Shown: positions 1 to 10,512 of the stretch, piece by piece
Position numbering within the stretch: the first letter of the stretch is position 1
Layout of the letters: each line of letters opens with the position of its first letter
From: Puccinia triticina
Lineage: Eukaryota; Basidiomycota; Pucciniomycetes; Pucciniales; Pucciniaceae
DNA length: 64,000 bases
NCBI RefSeq assembly: GCF_026914185.1
Contig: NC_070573.1
Span: 2,535,501 to 2,599,500 of the forward strand
Direction: 5' to 3'
Translations under genes and position numbers: made by a program
Notes under the pieces: model-generated
Told to the model about the DNA's origin: nothing
The model's input: the letters and a program-made list of their open reading frames with translations, nothing else
Databases searched by the model: none

Positions 1-422
1 AGGCGGGAGGAATGAACCACAACTCCTTTGGGAGGGGCTTTTGACTTCTTGTCAACCGGAGTCTATCAAGACTCGCTAAGAAACTTGAGGCGAGAGATGA
101 AAGAGAAAGCTCGACTTACCCGGTATTGGCGAGGTCAAGCGGAGGAGTCAAAGTTGGAGGGAATGAAAGGAGAGATTGAAGATGGCCCCAATCGCAGTGT
201 TTGAGTAGGGTCAAAGACTACAATGTTGGCGGGCTTGGTAAACTCTAATCTGAGGGATCCTCCGTTTTGGAGAATTCCTACTACTTGTACTCTGTAGATC
301 TGTTGATCCCTTGCTGCGTTTACGCAGTCCTAAGACGCGCGCTTCACGCGCCTTTCACTTGAATGAAGTGTACCTAGCGCGCTGTCAGTTAGCTGTTCTG
401 GCTTGGCTAGCTGCTGGCTGAA
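1..422. other. No gene recognised; left flank of a decayed retroelement
   Basis: No open frame of useful length and no RNA gene is visible. A short GC-rich palindromic stretch occurs near 333-350. The frame of the adjacent reverse transcriptase remnant is closed by a stop at 408-410, so this stretch is either an eroded part of that element or unrelated sequence. Confidence 0.4.
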
Positions 423-560
423 AGCAAAATAGAGAAGCAACTGTTGCAACTTTCACCTTTCCTTGTTGAAAAAGACAAGTTTGCGTACGAGCAAGTGGAG
501 GTCCTTGCAGGAAGGCTTAACCATGTCGCTTACATCTTGCCAAATTTGAAATGTTGTCTG
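423..560 (+). pseudogene. DIRS-like reverse transcriptase fragment, upstream half
   Basis: An open frame of about 46 codons ends at the target-site duplication GTCTG (556-560) of the fold-back repeat at 561-2173. Its last residues, with the motif GRLNHVAYILPNL, resemble the region just after the reverse transcriptase palm in DIRS/tyrosine-recombinase and related fungal retroelements. Joined at the duplication, it reads in frame into the RNase H fragment at 2174-2784 (LKCCLNSLYWWLMLW across the join), which shows that both pieces were one gene. No palm catalytic motif remains upstream. Frame continuity is seen directly; the family name is inferred. Confidence 0.7.
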
Positions 561-588
561 TGTTGAAATTACTCAGGTGAAAAGAATT

Positions 589-662
589 GTGTGTTGTGGG
601 ATTTGAACCCACGACCTTCTACATTCATGAGAGCTGCTCTTGTACCACTGAGCTAAACACAC
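589..662 (-). pseudogene. tRNA-like segment, copy 1
   Basis: The minus strand gives a perfect 7-bp acceptor stem, a D arm (GCTC/GAGC), a 5-bp T stem with loop TTCAAAT, and good Pol III boxes (A box TTAGCTCAGTGG; B box GGTTCAAATCC). The anticodon stem does not pair properly, so this is not a working tRNA. It lies in the left arm of the fold-back element and may act as an internal Pol III promoter, as in tRNA-derived SINEs; that role is inferred. Confidence 0.65.
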
Positions 663-999
663 AGTTGGTCTTACTGGTGCTTTTTGGATATTAGATCATA
701 TAGCTTGGCCCCCTCAAATGGAGCTTGAAGCATATATTCCAACACACCCCCTTGCTTCATGCACCATGAACAAACTATGAATATTGCATATGCAAATCAT
801 GTATGTTTGTCATGCATCATAGGTAATGATTAATGCATAACAATTATGAAAATTGAATATTGCATATGCATATGGAAGCATGAATATGATGTCTTGTCTG
901 CCAGCTCAATTATTCCATGTTGGAATATATGCTTCAAGGTCCATTTGAGGGGCCAAGCTATATGATCTAATGTCCCAAAAATCACCAGTAAGACCAACT

Positions 1000-1188
1000 G
1001 TGTGTTTAGCTCACACTACAGGCAGACAGCTGTCGCTCCCGCGCGCAGCGTCACCTAATTTTGGTGGCCGCAGTCACTGCGCAGGTGACGCTGCGTGCGG
1101 GAACGTCACCTGTTTGCCTGTAGTGTCAGTGGTATAAGAGCAACTCTCATGAAAGTAGAAGGTCGTGGGTTCAAATCCCACAACACAC
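1000..1188 (+). pseudogene. tRNA-like segment, copy 2, interrupted by a MITE
   Basis: Same tRNA-like sequence as 2072-2145, split inside the D loop by the MITE at 1014-1125. The T-arm half is repeated again at about 1219-1281 by a local tandem duplication of roughly 60 bp. Confidence 0.65.
1014..1125. mobile_element. 112-bp CACTA-type MITE
   Basis: Begins CACTACAGGCAGACAG and ends with its inverted repeat CTGTTTGCCTGTAGTG; the inverted repeats run about 43 bp with some mismatches. It is flanked by TCA at 1011-1013 and 1126-1128. The uninterrupted tRNA-like copies at 589-662 and 2072-2145 show the empty site, so the 3-bp duplication is certain. CACTA ends with a 3-bp duplication fit the CACTA/CMC superfamily, to which the giant element in this window also belongs. 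Confidence 0.85.
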
Positions 1189-1435
1189 AATTCTTTTCAC
1201 CTGAGTAATTTCAACATTTGTAGAAGTTCGTGGGTTCAAATCCCACAACACACAATTCCTTTCACCTGAGTAATTTCAACACATTATCAGTACGGATGCT
1301 CTCAGTTAATTGAATTAAAGTTGGCTAAACCCTGTGAATACTTGATATTCATGCTTCCATATGCATATGCAATATTCAATTTTCATAATTGTTATGCATT
1401 AATCATTATCTATGATGCATGACAAACATACATGA

Positions 1436-1932
1436 TGTTGAGTTTCATTCGCCGTGACAGCTCTGTGAAAGGAGCTGTAGAATCTCTCCCTGTAAATCTG
1501 AACTCGCTCAGCGGTCCGTTCCTCCCTTGCCGGCTCTTCCTTGTCAATCTCAATCCCCCATCCGGCCATCTTTCATTGACTTTGTCAACCCTATACTCCC
1601 TCAACTCCCTCAACTGTCTCAACCTTGATCAAGACCTATCTCCGCTTGACACAGATCGGCTCACTCTCCAATTTGGTGAGAAACAAACAAGGCTTCCTCG
1701 GTCCTTCCTCCCTCGGCTAATCCCCTCTCCTTTTCCGTTTCCTTAGTATCCCTGTTGTCCTTGTTCCTCTTCAACATCTCCTTGTTACCTGGTTGTCTGA
1801 TTCTCTCTCTCTAGTGTGGTGGTAATTATTTTTTCCTCTATTCTCATCCTCCTTATATTTTCTTCTCATATCTAATCCTGTCTTTTGTAGTCTGGTTCTA
1901 AATTCCTCAGAAATACAGATCAAATTCTATCA
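1436..1932. mobile_element. Solo LTR, copia-like
   Basis: A 497-bp block starting TGTTGAG and ending TATCA, flanked by CATGA at 1431-1435 and 1933-1937. The empty site is given by the other arm of the fold-back element around 797-801. Its 3' part (pyrimidine-rich, ending near GAAATACAG) resembles the LTR of the full copia element at 55235-60362, so it probably comes from a related family by LTR-LTR recombination. Confidence 0.85.
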
Positions 1933-2071
1933 CATGATTTGCATATGCAATATTCATAGTTTGTTCATGGTGCATGAAGCAAGGGGGTGTGTTGGAATAT
2001 ATGCTTCAAGCTCCATTTGAGGGGGCCAAGCTATATGATCTAATATCCAAAAAGCACCAGTAAGACCAACT

Positions 2072-2145
2072 GTGTGTTTAGCTCAGTGGTACAAGAGCAG
2101 CTCTCATGAATGTAGAAGGTCGTGGGTTCAAATCCCACAACACAC
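2072..2145 (+). pseudogene. tRNA-like segment, copy 3
   Basis: Mirror copy of 589-662 in the right arm of the fold-back element, identical by eye, with the same intact A and B boxes and the same non-pairing anticodon region. Confidence 0.65.
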
Positions 2146-2173
2146 AATTCTTTTCACCTGAGTAATTTCAACA

Positions 2174-2784
2174 GTCTGAATTCTCTGTATTGGTGGCTGA
2201 TGTTGTGGCAATACCAGAAAGCGACCCGCCATCCGCCAAGAGATGTCCTGCTAGACCTGGCGGTATGGAAGGAAACTCTACAAAATTTCAAGCCTACACG
2301 CATCATTAAATACGGTCCACTGATCAACATTGGTTGGGTAGGAGACGTGTTGACCTCCTTTGGCGTAGGGGTACTGGTTGGCCGACATTGGGCTCAGTTT
2401 AAACTATACAACCCACGGGTTTGCCCGCAACGGATTTCATACCTTGAGACGGTCGCGGTTTGCCTAGGTCTGGACATGCTTCTGCGGCTACAATCCCAGA
2501 GGGGCAAAACTCTAGTGGTGTGGACGGACAACACAACCACGGAGAACGGAATAAACAACAAGAGATCACGGGACGTCCAGACAAACAAAGAATGGATAAA
2601 AATTCAAGCCATCCTCATCAGAGAGAACGTGAATCTTGTCGCACGGTGGGTCTCTTCCAAGAACAATAGCGCGGATGCCTTGTCAAGAAGAATCCGATCT
2701 GGCCAAGAAATACAACACCAGTTGGTAATCAACCTTCCGGCTGACTTATCTGGCATTTTGCAGCAGGTTGTGTTCGTGATATAA
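2174..2784 (+). pseudogene. DIRS-like RNase H domain fragment
   Basis: About 200 codons continuing the frame of 423-560. The RNase H signature is visible: an acidic start near WVGDVLTSFGVGVLVG, the ETVAVCLGL helix, TDNTTTENGINNK and a C-terminal NNSADALSRR. This pattern is typical of RNase H in DIRS and other tyrosine-recombinase fungal elements rather than of gypsy RNase H. The ATG at 2122 lies in the inserted repeat and is not the native start. The frame closes at 2784; no recombinase is recognisable downstream. Confidence 0.75.
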
Positions 2785-3649
2785 GTTTTGTATTAACGCT
2801 AGCGTATTATTTGTTGCCACACGGTATGGGCACTTTGCTTTTCAGGTCCCTTTTGCCGGGTTTTTTGCAGTGAAGTGGTGGCATGATTAATGTCTCTATT
2901 CTTTTCTTTTTGTTGATGGCGTTTGTGGTCTAGAGGAATCTAAGGGTCGAAGTTGGGGGGCTTGTGTAGGCTCAGGCTTCTCCCTGAGTTAGTGGTGTAG
3001 CACTATCCCCCCTTTCTCACTGCTGGCATTACAGCGGCCCTTTGTTTTCCTCCTTGCCCCTGGAGGAGAGACCCCTGTTTTAGATCACTAATCCCCGGCT
3101 CAGGAGGCTGACTTGTAGCCCGGCCGCTCTTTGTGATTGATGAAACCGGGAAGGTTTCAAGGGATCTCTCATCCTAGACCCAAACACCAATCCCAGTGAA
3201 AACCTATGTAAAGTAGGAACCACTGGATCTACGGTCAGGACTCCATGGCCCCGTATGCTGCGGAGTCCTGTCCGGAAAAGTTTTCAAGAGAGGAAAAAGC
3301 GGAGACAGCTTGGAACATGCTATCCCCTCTATCCCAACAGTCCAAACACCTTTGTGCGGCTACCTGGTGAAGAGATTACCAATTTTGTTAGTACTGCCTT
3401 TGTCAAGCAGCACAATGGGAATAACCGGGCAAATGGAAAATGGAAAGTGTGGTTTTACAAGTGTCTTGGGGCTCCAGTGTGTGATAATCCATAATGTGAG
3501 TGGGCAAGCGCCCCCCCCCCCCCCCCCCCCCCTCCCCCCCACCAGAAGCGGTGTAAGACTCAAAAGCGGTTGTGAAACCCTTTTGCTGAATGAAGAAGGG
3601 TATGAAGGAGTTGCAAGCTCTGCCCTTCTATACTACCAGCTACAAGACC
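2785..3649. other. No intact gene; poly-C tract
   Basis: No recognisable gene. A short open stretch at 3239-3367 (ending SKHLCAATW then stop) could be a scrap of a recombinase-type ORF, but this is too weak to call. A homopolymer run of 22 C, one T and 7 C fills 3511-3540. Confidence 0.4.
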
Positions 3650-3882
3650 CACCAAGCTAGAGAATAACGATTTGGACCCGGGTACGATTTACACCCGGGT
3701 ACTGGTTGCGTTTTTTGCCCAAAGTAGGGACCAAGTACCGCACCTGGCACCGCCTGGCGGGTACCAGCGGTACTTGGGGCAGGTACTGGCGGTACTTTGC
3801 GCGCTTTTTTTTTAATAAATATCATTTTAATAAAAAAAAGCTATGTAATAGTATTACTAACTATCTACAAAGCTGATGACAA

Positions 3883-4115
3883 CTATTCCTCTTCATCCAA
3901 AGCTATTACCTTTCTCTTGGCCTTCAGATTAGTCCTGTTGTTGTTCTTAAGTGCCTGTTTCCAATTGGCCAAGGTACCCGGTTTGATCTTGTTGTTCTTT
4001 GAGTAGAAGGCAACAGTCATACCTCTACTCAAAGATTGAGGTGCAAGTCGGTGTCTCTTTGCCAAAACATAATCCCGACCAAAACTAAATGATCGCTCCA
4101 CATTGACCGATGTGG
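3883..4115 (-). pseudogene. hAT transposase, last exon (dimerisation domain)
   Basis: Encodes the end of the hAT C-terminal dimerisation domain: TSVNVERSFSFGRDYV, RHRLAPQSLSRGMTVAFYSK and a short basic tail ending EEE. The 3' splice site TTTTTAG precedes the exon at 4116-4120. The rest of the gene lies 39.7 kb away at 43854-46678; joining CCCAG at 43854 to this exon gives LSCPATSVNVERSF, the expected hAT sequence. The separation is due to the inserted giant element, which sits in this last intron. Confidence 0.9.
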
Positions 4116-4123
4116 CTAAAAAT

Positions 4124-4164
4124 CACCGCCCTGAAAAGCAAAGCAATGGGGGCACATTGCTGTG
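4124..4164 (+). repeat. Left terminal inverted repeat of the giant element
   Basis: 41 bp, starting CACCGCCCTGAAAAGCAAAG; matches the reverse complement of 43752-43792 except at two positions. Its inner half contains a small inverted repeat (GCAATG ... CACATTGC) that could be a transposase-binding or hairpin site. Confidence 0.92.
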
Positions 4165-6942
4165 ATAATAAAACTGGTATTATACAAGAATTGTTTGGGA
4201 TTAATCCTGCAGTTACCTCAGTATAACTAGCTTTCAATTTTATGGTTACATTCTGGATTTTGTAATCTGACCACCAATCTTAAATTTCCTTGTTTTTGAG
4301 TCCTTGAGTAATGTTTTTGGACCAATCAATGAATATGTGTTTTTCTCTCTTTCTCTTTAGCCATTTTATTGAGGTATTATATGACCCACACCCATTCATG
4401 AGTACTTTTTTGCTCAAGTGGACCATTTTGTTCACTGGCTATGATAATCTCAAATTTGTACCTCAACATACTATTACTAGCCATCATTTTATGTTATGAT
4501 GTACCCTCAAATCCCATGCCTAAAATGCAGCTCCAATTGATGATGGCTAGTATTGTGCAAGAAAACTGTACATACATAAATTACATTAAAAGATCATTTC
4601 CAAAACATATCTATGTGAGGACCTCCCAAAATGACTGTTGAATTTCAGAGGAAGCAGTGATGCAAAGCTGAGGGCGGCTGAAGGTGCAGATATTTTGGTT
4701 ATATAGGGGAGGAGCTTAAATCAATGTGGGAGGCGCCCCAGTATCAGATCTGGAATTCCAGATCACAGAATTCCAGATCTGGCTAGATCTCTTGCTGATT
4801 CACCTGAACCAGGCTTACCAGTCCCACCCATTTATCTAGCTGTTGACACATCACCAGATGCCAATTGCTATGTATGTAATTTGATCACACCCTATATTGC
4901 TCCTCCCACCACCATGAAGTGATTACTTGTTTGAGTGGTCCCGGAGAGTCAAATTCCCATTGAGCACAATTACAAAGCAAGACAGCTACTGAGGAGTCCG
5001 GAGGTTTGACCAGCTGTATGCCCGCCTCCTTTGTTTTGATTTCCTCAACTTTTCCCCTGGCAACTGGTTGATGTAACGACACATGTGTTTCCATCATCCG
5101 CTCCCTAGGATTCAACATGCCTTTGGAAAGCCAACCGCCGGATGTCTCAAAGGAGAAGCTCACCATTTCTGGCAATTGGACCAGCAGTTTCCAACTGGTG
5201 GGCCCGCTTCCTGGGCTCCTACTGCACCCCATGGTACCACCTCACACCTCTCACGTCGCATGCTTTGCGTGTCCTCTCCAGCTTCTCATCAACCTCCCCC
5301 CAGGCTTGCCTGTGAATTTCCCTTCTTTGTACCCACCCACTGCGTTGGCCACTGTTCTGAAATGATGCTGTTGTGGATGGATTATTGCTCAACAAGGGGG
5401 GATATCTCCATGATAGTGATTCAGTAGCTGACCCCAACTAGTGTGATACCCCTTCCTTCTTAGATCTCAGCAAACAAATCCAGAAATTCAGTCAAACAGT
5501 TCACCAAATCAATTGTAGATCTATCACAATCACAGTCTTCTATCACCAGCTCCATCCTATCCTTTTGAGAGCGCCATGTAGGAATTACCAAACCACCCTT
5601 GCCTCATATGATCTGAAGCACAAAAGTAAAAGTATGCACCCATATTAATTGTCAAAAGTATAATAAGTCTTGTGTGCTAACACAATTTTTTGTGATTCCT
5701 TCCTATTGTCTATTTTTTCTGGTCTGGTATTCAAATAGGGATAAAACTGTAGATCAGACAAAAATGAATTTTAATTTCCCCTATTTTATTTACCATGAAA
5801 GATTCAGTCTTCTGCTATTACACCTGATCTCATTATTTGTTTTGCAGATACGTATGAGTGGAGCATGGGCAAATTAGAGCACATAATTAAAAATGGTGAA
5901 TATTTTTCTTTTTTCACTAATTGAGGATTGATTGGGCTGAACTCTTCCAGAGAGAACAAGAGATAAGCAAGAGCAGCGCGATGTTTAGAACTGAGCGGTT
6001 TGTATGGTGATAGCACACTGCAAGTCAAAAACACGAGGTAGTTATAGCAAACCTAAATCAAGCACAACACGCAAGATATTATGTAGCCAACAGCAAGCAA
6101 AAGCACAAGATAGAAATAGCCAACGTTGAAAGACAGGAGGGGTGATTGTAATTTTTTTCTGAATGTTAAACTGGGGAGGGCTCATGAGGAGTCTCGGGTC
6201 TTTTGGCCTGACTAAAGTTCTTGTGTTGGGATGGTGACAGGTTCAAAGGGACTTGCAAGCAAGGAATGAAGCACTGCGTGTCCAGATTTATTGAGTTTGT
6301 GGGTGCTGCATGGGTGGATGAGTAATCTGGTGGGCAACAAAGGATGTTACATAGAAGCTGATGGGATAACAGCGTGAAGACCCTTGGCTACCTCTGAGGA
6401 TGAGGTTACTGTGTGGAACCTCGGAAGAGCATGTTTTGGACAGATCTTGTGGTGCAAGAGCTTCCGATATACGTGAAGTTCTCCAGTTGAAGTTGCAAAA
6501 AGAAAGATGGGTGCCTTTACAGTAAAAGCAAAGCAAGTTAGTCTAACTTGACTGTAAAACTTCTCAAGAAAATTCATGCAATCGGAAAGCTCACATCTAT
6601 GGGAGAGATCGCTAACGTAGAACTACCTACATAGACCTACATACATAGAGCAGTGAAATACTTGCTACCGCACAGTGATTTTCGTGGATATGTGTATGTT
6701 TACCTACCTAAAATTTGAAGTGCCTTTTTTGGGACCTGAATTGCTGACTGCATCCAGATTTTGGGTATTTGCTGACACACAAAACTATTCCTGAGCTGGA
6801 AGATCAATCACCAAGTGGGAGAACAGCTGCAGGTGACTTCGGCGCAAATCCACAAGCTTGACGGGATATCTGGAGCAACATTGCAACCAAAGGGTGGGCG
6901 CAACTGTGAGGCTGACAATAAATCCAATACTGCCGGCGTACG
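4165..6942. other. Left subterminal region, no gene recognised
   Basis: About 2.8 kb without a recognisable gene. An imperfect palindrome built on AGATCTGGAATTCCAGATC lies near 4745-4790. A minus-strand open frame at 4885-5232 (115 codons; ends with NCAQWEFDSPGPLKQ before a possible GTAATC donor) has some coding-like composition and could be a decayed exon, but matches no family I can name. The part between 5430 and 6900 is AT-rich, with only short ORFs. Confidence 0.4.
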
Positions 6943-9900
6943 GTCTCCTGTCCTGCCATTCCTCATTTCGATTATCTATTGAGCACTCAATTGGCTGTTG
7001 TGCAACATTTTTCTGAAATGAACCCAGAGAACGAAACCCGGGACCAAATGCAAAACATCGAATGCCTTGGAACCATATGCGGTAATTGTATCATGGTTGA
7101 AGGCCTGCGGGAATCAATCAAATACTCAAGTCGTACACGTGCGCTTCTTCAAAAATAGAGATGGCAATCGGTACCCGGGTACCCGCCGCGTGTCCGGGTA
7201 CCGCCTGCTTTTTTGGCCCAAAACAGATACCCGTACCCGTACTTGGCACCCGCGGCGGCGGTACCCGGGTCTTTCTGGCGGGTACCGGCGGTACCCGCCA
7301 AGTTGTTTTTTGTAGATATGTGCCTGCTCGCCAAGAGGGGGCTTCTGCGAGCTGGTATCAGTATACCTGCCGCCGAGAGAGGATTTATACCTGCTTCTCG
7401 GCGAGCACTGGTATACACACACCAGCTCGCCGAGAGGCATTCCTCTCGGCGAGCTGGTGGGTGTATACCTGCTCGCCGAGAGGAATCCCTCTCGGCGAGC
7501 TGGTGTGTGTATACCAGTGCTCGCCAAGAGGAATCCCTCTCGGCGAGCTGGTGTATGTATACCGGTGCTCGCCAAGAGGAATCCCTCTCGGCGAGCCGGT
7601 CATGGTGTGTGTACACCAGCTTTCCGAACTCTCGGAGCTGTTGTGTGTACACCAGCTCTCCGACCTCTCGGCGAGCTGTTGTGTGTACACCAGCTCTCCG
7701 ACCTCTCGGCGAGCTGTTGTGTGTACACCAGCTCTCCGACCTCTCGGCAAGCTGGTGTGTGTACACCAGCTCTCCGAACTCTCGGCGAGCTGGTGTGTGT
7801 ATACCTGCTCGCCGAGAGGAATCCCTCTTGGCGGGCTGGTGGGCGAGCTGGTGGCGCTGCAGCCGAGGATATCACACAGGACTTGCAGGAGACAAGTCCA
7901 GAAGGGGGTCGGGGACATACACAGCGGAAAATAGGTAGCAGTATTGGCAGGTATCAAGCGGCGGTACCCGGGTACCCGCCTAAAAATCACACAAAAACCA
8001 ACATCCGTACCCGTACTTGGCACCCGCGGCAGCGGTACCCGCGACCCTGATGAGTACCCGCCGGCGGGTGCCGGGTACCGCCGCGCGGGTACCCGTTTGC
8101 CATCTCTATTCAAAAAGGACACGAAAATGTCAGTGTTTTTACCTGGCCAGCAGCACAAGCAGGTTATGTTGCCGAACCTCTCTCCGGCGTCGTGAGACAG
8201 TTGCTCAGAGGACCTATCGGTTATGTGTCAAAGGAGCTGCACAGTTTTCTGAATCAAAATCCGCATGACCCAACACCCGACAACACATTGGACCCAATTG
8301 TTTTGATGGACACTACCCTCGTCGCTACTCCCACACCGGCTCCTAATTTGAAAGTCGTCATAATGCTATTCTGTCATTCTGGTCACTCTGCAGAGATCAT
8401 ACGAATATTTCGCAAAAGCAATCTGAAGATTGAAGCGGTCAAGGGCTACTGTGCCGAAAAATGTGGTGGAATACCACATTCTACGCACCTCAATGTCGAA
8501 CAAGGTCGCGCGGCGGTGACAAGAATTCTTGGCTGCAAGACATCACTCTTACCACACCAAAGAGAAGCGCTAGACTTCATTCTGAAGCTAGAATCCCCGG
8601 AATCAGTCATTCTGTCCGATTTGTGGAATTCTTTGACTTGCGAGTGGCTCCGGAGATTGTTCAATGATATAGTTCATATAGGGAAAACCCGGCCTGCTAA
8701 TCACAGCACTCAGGGGTCGATCTTGGCAGACGATATGGGACTTGGGAAGACTTTAACGGCCCTCGCACTGATTAGAACCTCGCAGGATGCGGCGGAAGCC
8801 TTTGCTAATCCAAACGAGAAGCTTGCAAAGGCAACATTGGTGATTTTTCCATTATCAACACTTGGTAATTGGGAGTCAGTGATTAAGAAGCACCTCGACT
8901 TGAATCTTGTCACATATGTTGTGTACCACGGAGAAGCCCGAAAGAAGTTGACGGGGCCAATGCTTTGGGCCCACGATATTGTTCTTGCTACTTACGACAC
9001 GGTATCAAGTCAGTATGAATCGGAGTCTGATGCACTGTTTGAAGGAATGTGGTTTCGCATTATTTTGGATGAGGCGCAGTGAGTTAATCCGTCATAATCT
9101 TTTAGTCAGTCTTTTTGGATCACTAAGGAGCACACATTTTTGAATTAGCTTGATTCGCGACACTTCAACAAGGCAAAGCCAGGCTATTCTTGCAGTAAAG
9201 AGCCGTCGAAAGCTATGCTTAACTTGAACCCCATTACAAAATCAGTTGAGCGACCTTTACACCTTGCTACATTTTCTATGCGTGGACCCTTGGTCAAGGG
9301 AGGACATCTGGAAGACGTTCATCAAGCCTAACATCCGACAGAAATTGCCACAAGCAATTGAGCTGGTTCGACGGCTTGTTGCCACAGTTTTGTTAAGGAG
9401 ATTGAAAAGTGACATTCTGCAGTTGCCACCTAAGGTAGATGAACGCATACGACTACAACTAGAGCAACCATGGCGAGATGAGTATCAAAAGCGATATAAT
9501 GTATTTGCCGAGGAGTTTGGAGTCGACAGGGCTGGTGGAACCTGGGATTTGGCGGAGTTTTTTCAACATTTGACTATGCTGCAACTTTATTGCAATCACC
9601 CAAGATTGATCGATGCAAGCCTATTTGACATACCTCAGAAAGAAACAACATGGCGAGACAGCTCAAAAATTATACATCTGATAACCAACCTAAAGCTTCA
9701 CTTGGCATCCAATCAACGTGGGAAAGTGGCGAAGGCAGTAGTTTTCTCTCAGTGGACTTCCTTCCTGAATATGTGAGTTTGAATTTTGCTTATCAATCAC
9801 ACAAATTTTGCACATTGATTGACAGAGTAACCATCTCCCAGTGTGGGTGATGCGCTTCGGATGGAACAGATTTGTTTTGAACAGCTCGATGGATTGTGCT

Positions 9901-10512
9901 CACTCAATCAGAGAAAAAAGTGCTTGGCAAACATGAGACATGTGCCAGAAGTTCAAGTTCTTTTAGCAACCATTGGAGCGGGTGGAGTCAGCATAGATTT
10001 GACTTGCACACAAAAGGTTTATTTGATGGTCAGTCATTTGGAACCACTATAGTTGAATGAACGGGATCGCGGTGTAGACTGAAATTCTCTGAATTAACCT
10101 CAAGGAACCGTGTTGGAATCCGAGTGTTGAGGATCAAGCAACGGATTGTCCGTATTGTCTGGGCCAAAGTTGCCCAACTCAAATAATCCGTTACTTCATA
10201 GAAGGTAGCATCAAAGAGAACATAATGGAGGTGTGACCTGCAACACTGAGTGATTTAATTCCTGGCATTCCCTGATAATTGTTTGTCTTTTTTGCAGGTC
10301 CAAAAAAGGAAGAAGGAGCTCGCACAGTGAGGAAATTGTAGTTATTTACATTTAGTAGAAAGGATTGACACCGAAACGACTTATTTTACAGGTTGACTTT
10401 TGATCAGAAGGGTGAAGACAACAGGGAGGTGATACAGCTAATGATGGAGTCGATAAATCAACAGCATCGGCAAAAAGATCAAAGAGGAGGAAATGGGATG
10501 GTGGCGTTCTGA
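6943..10512 (+). pseudogene. SNF2-family helicase/ATPase 1, interrupted and decayed
   Basis: SWI2/SNF2 superfamily 2 ATPase. Motif I is ILADDMGLGKT (about 8725-8757), motif Ia LVIFPLSTLGNW, and motif II is DEAH with the His codon split by an intron (donor at 9081). The C-terminal lobe has GAGGVSIDLT and a degraded motif VI. The coding sequence starts before 6990 and is split by the hAT MITE at 7156-8108; removal restores the frame (RTRALLQKGHENVSVF). Motif III reads LT, TGA (9225-9227), TPLQNQ. In motif VI two Arg positions are Cys (TGT), as expected from CGT decay. Last exons end at 10512. Tail to tail with family A copy 1, overlapping it by about 34 bp. The same SNF2-A pairing recurs at 36249-39829. 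Confidence 0.88.
7156..8108. mobile_element. 953-bp non-autonomous hAT element with hairpin tandem repeats
   Basis: The ends TAGAGATGGCAA and TTGCCATCTCTA are inverted repeats; flanks 7148-7155 and 8109-8116 are both TTCAAAAA, the 8-bp duplication of hAT elements. Subterminal GGTACC repeats (to about 7300 and from about 7950) match the pattern in the large hAT. The middle (about 7370-7850) is a tandem array of palindromic units around CTCGCCGAGAGG ... CCTCTCGGCGAG with GTATAC or GTACAC spacers. The long open frames here on both strands are repeat artefacts. It inserted in the coding sequence of SNF2 ATPase 1. Confidence 0.92.

Larger units (their letters stand above)
561..2173. repeat. Fold-back element with long inverted repeats and tRNA-like segments
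   Basis: The arms 561-887 and (reverse complement) 1345-1435 plus 1938-2173 match at all but about one of 327 positions by eye. The flanks 556-560 and 2174-2178 are both GTCTG, a 5-bp target duplication. The ends are TGTTG and CAACA. Three copies of a 184-bp unit bounded by the same ends occur: 561-743 inverted, 918-1216 direct (with a MITE inside) and 1990-2173 direct. Each holds a tRNA-like segment. The ends and the 5-bp duplication suggest LTR-type integration, so this may be a rearranged short LTR (TRIM/SMART-like) element. No coding capacity. It was inserted into a DIRS-like gene. Confidence 0.85.

Noticed and set aside
589..2145. Functional tRNA genes
   Set aside because: Acceptor, D and T arms are good but the anticodon stem does not pair, and the copies sit in a repeat.
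4885..5437. Minus-strand ORFs as a possible second dioxygenase or other cargo gene
   Set aside because: Composition is coding-like but no catalytic motif or paralogue can be identified; left as unassigned.
7149..8158. Several overlapping ORFs of 90-257 codons on both strands
   Set aside because: They read through the palindromic tandem array of a hAT MITE; repetitive peptides on both strands are an artefact.
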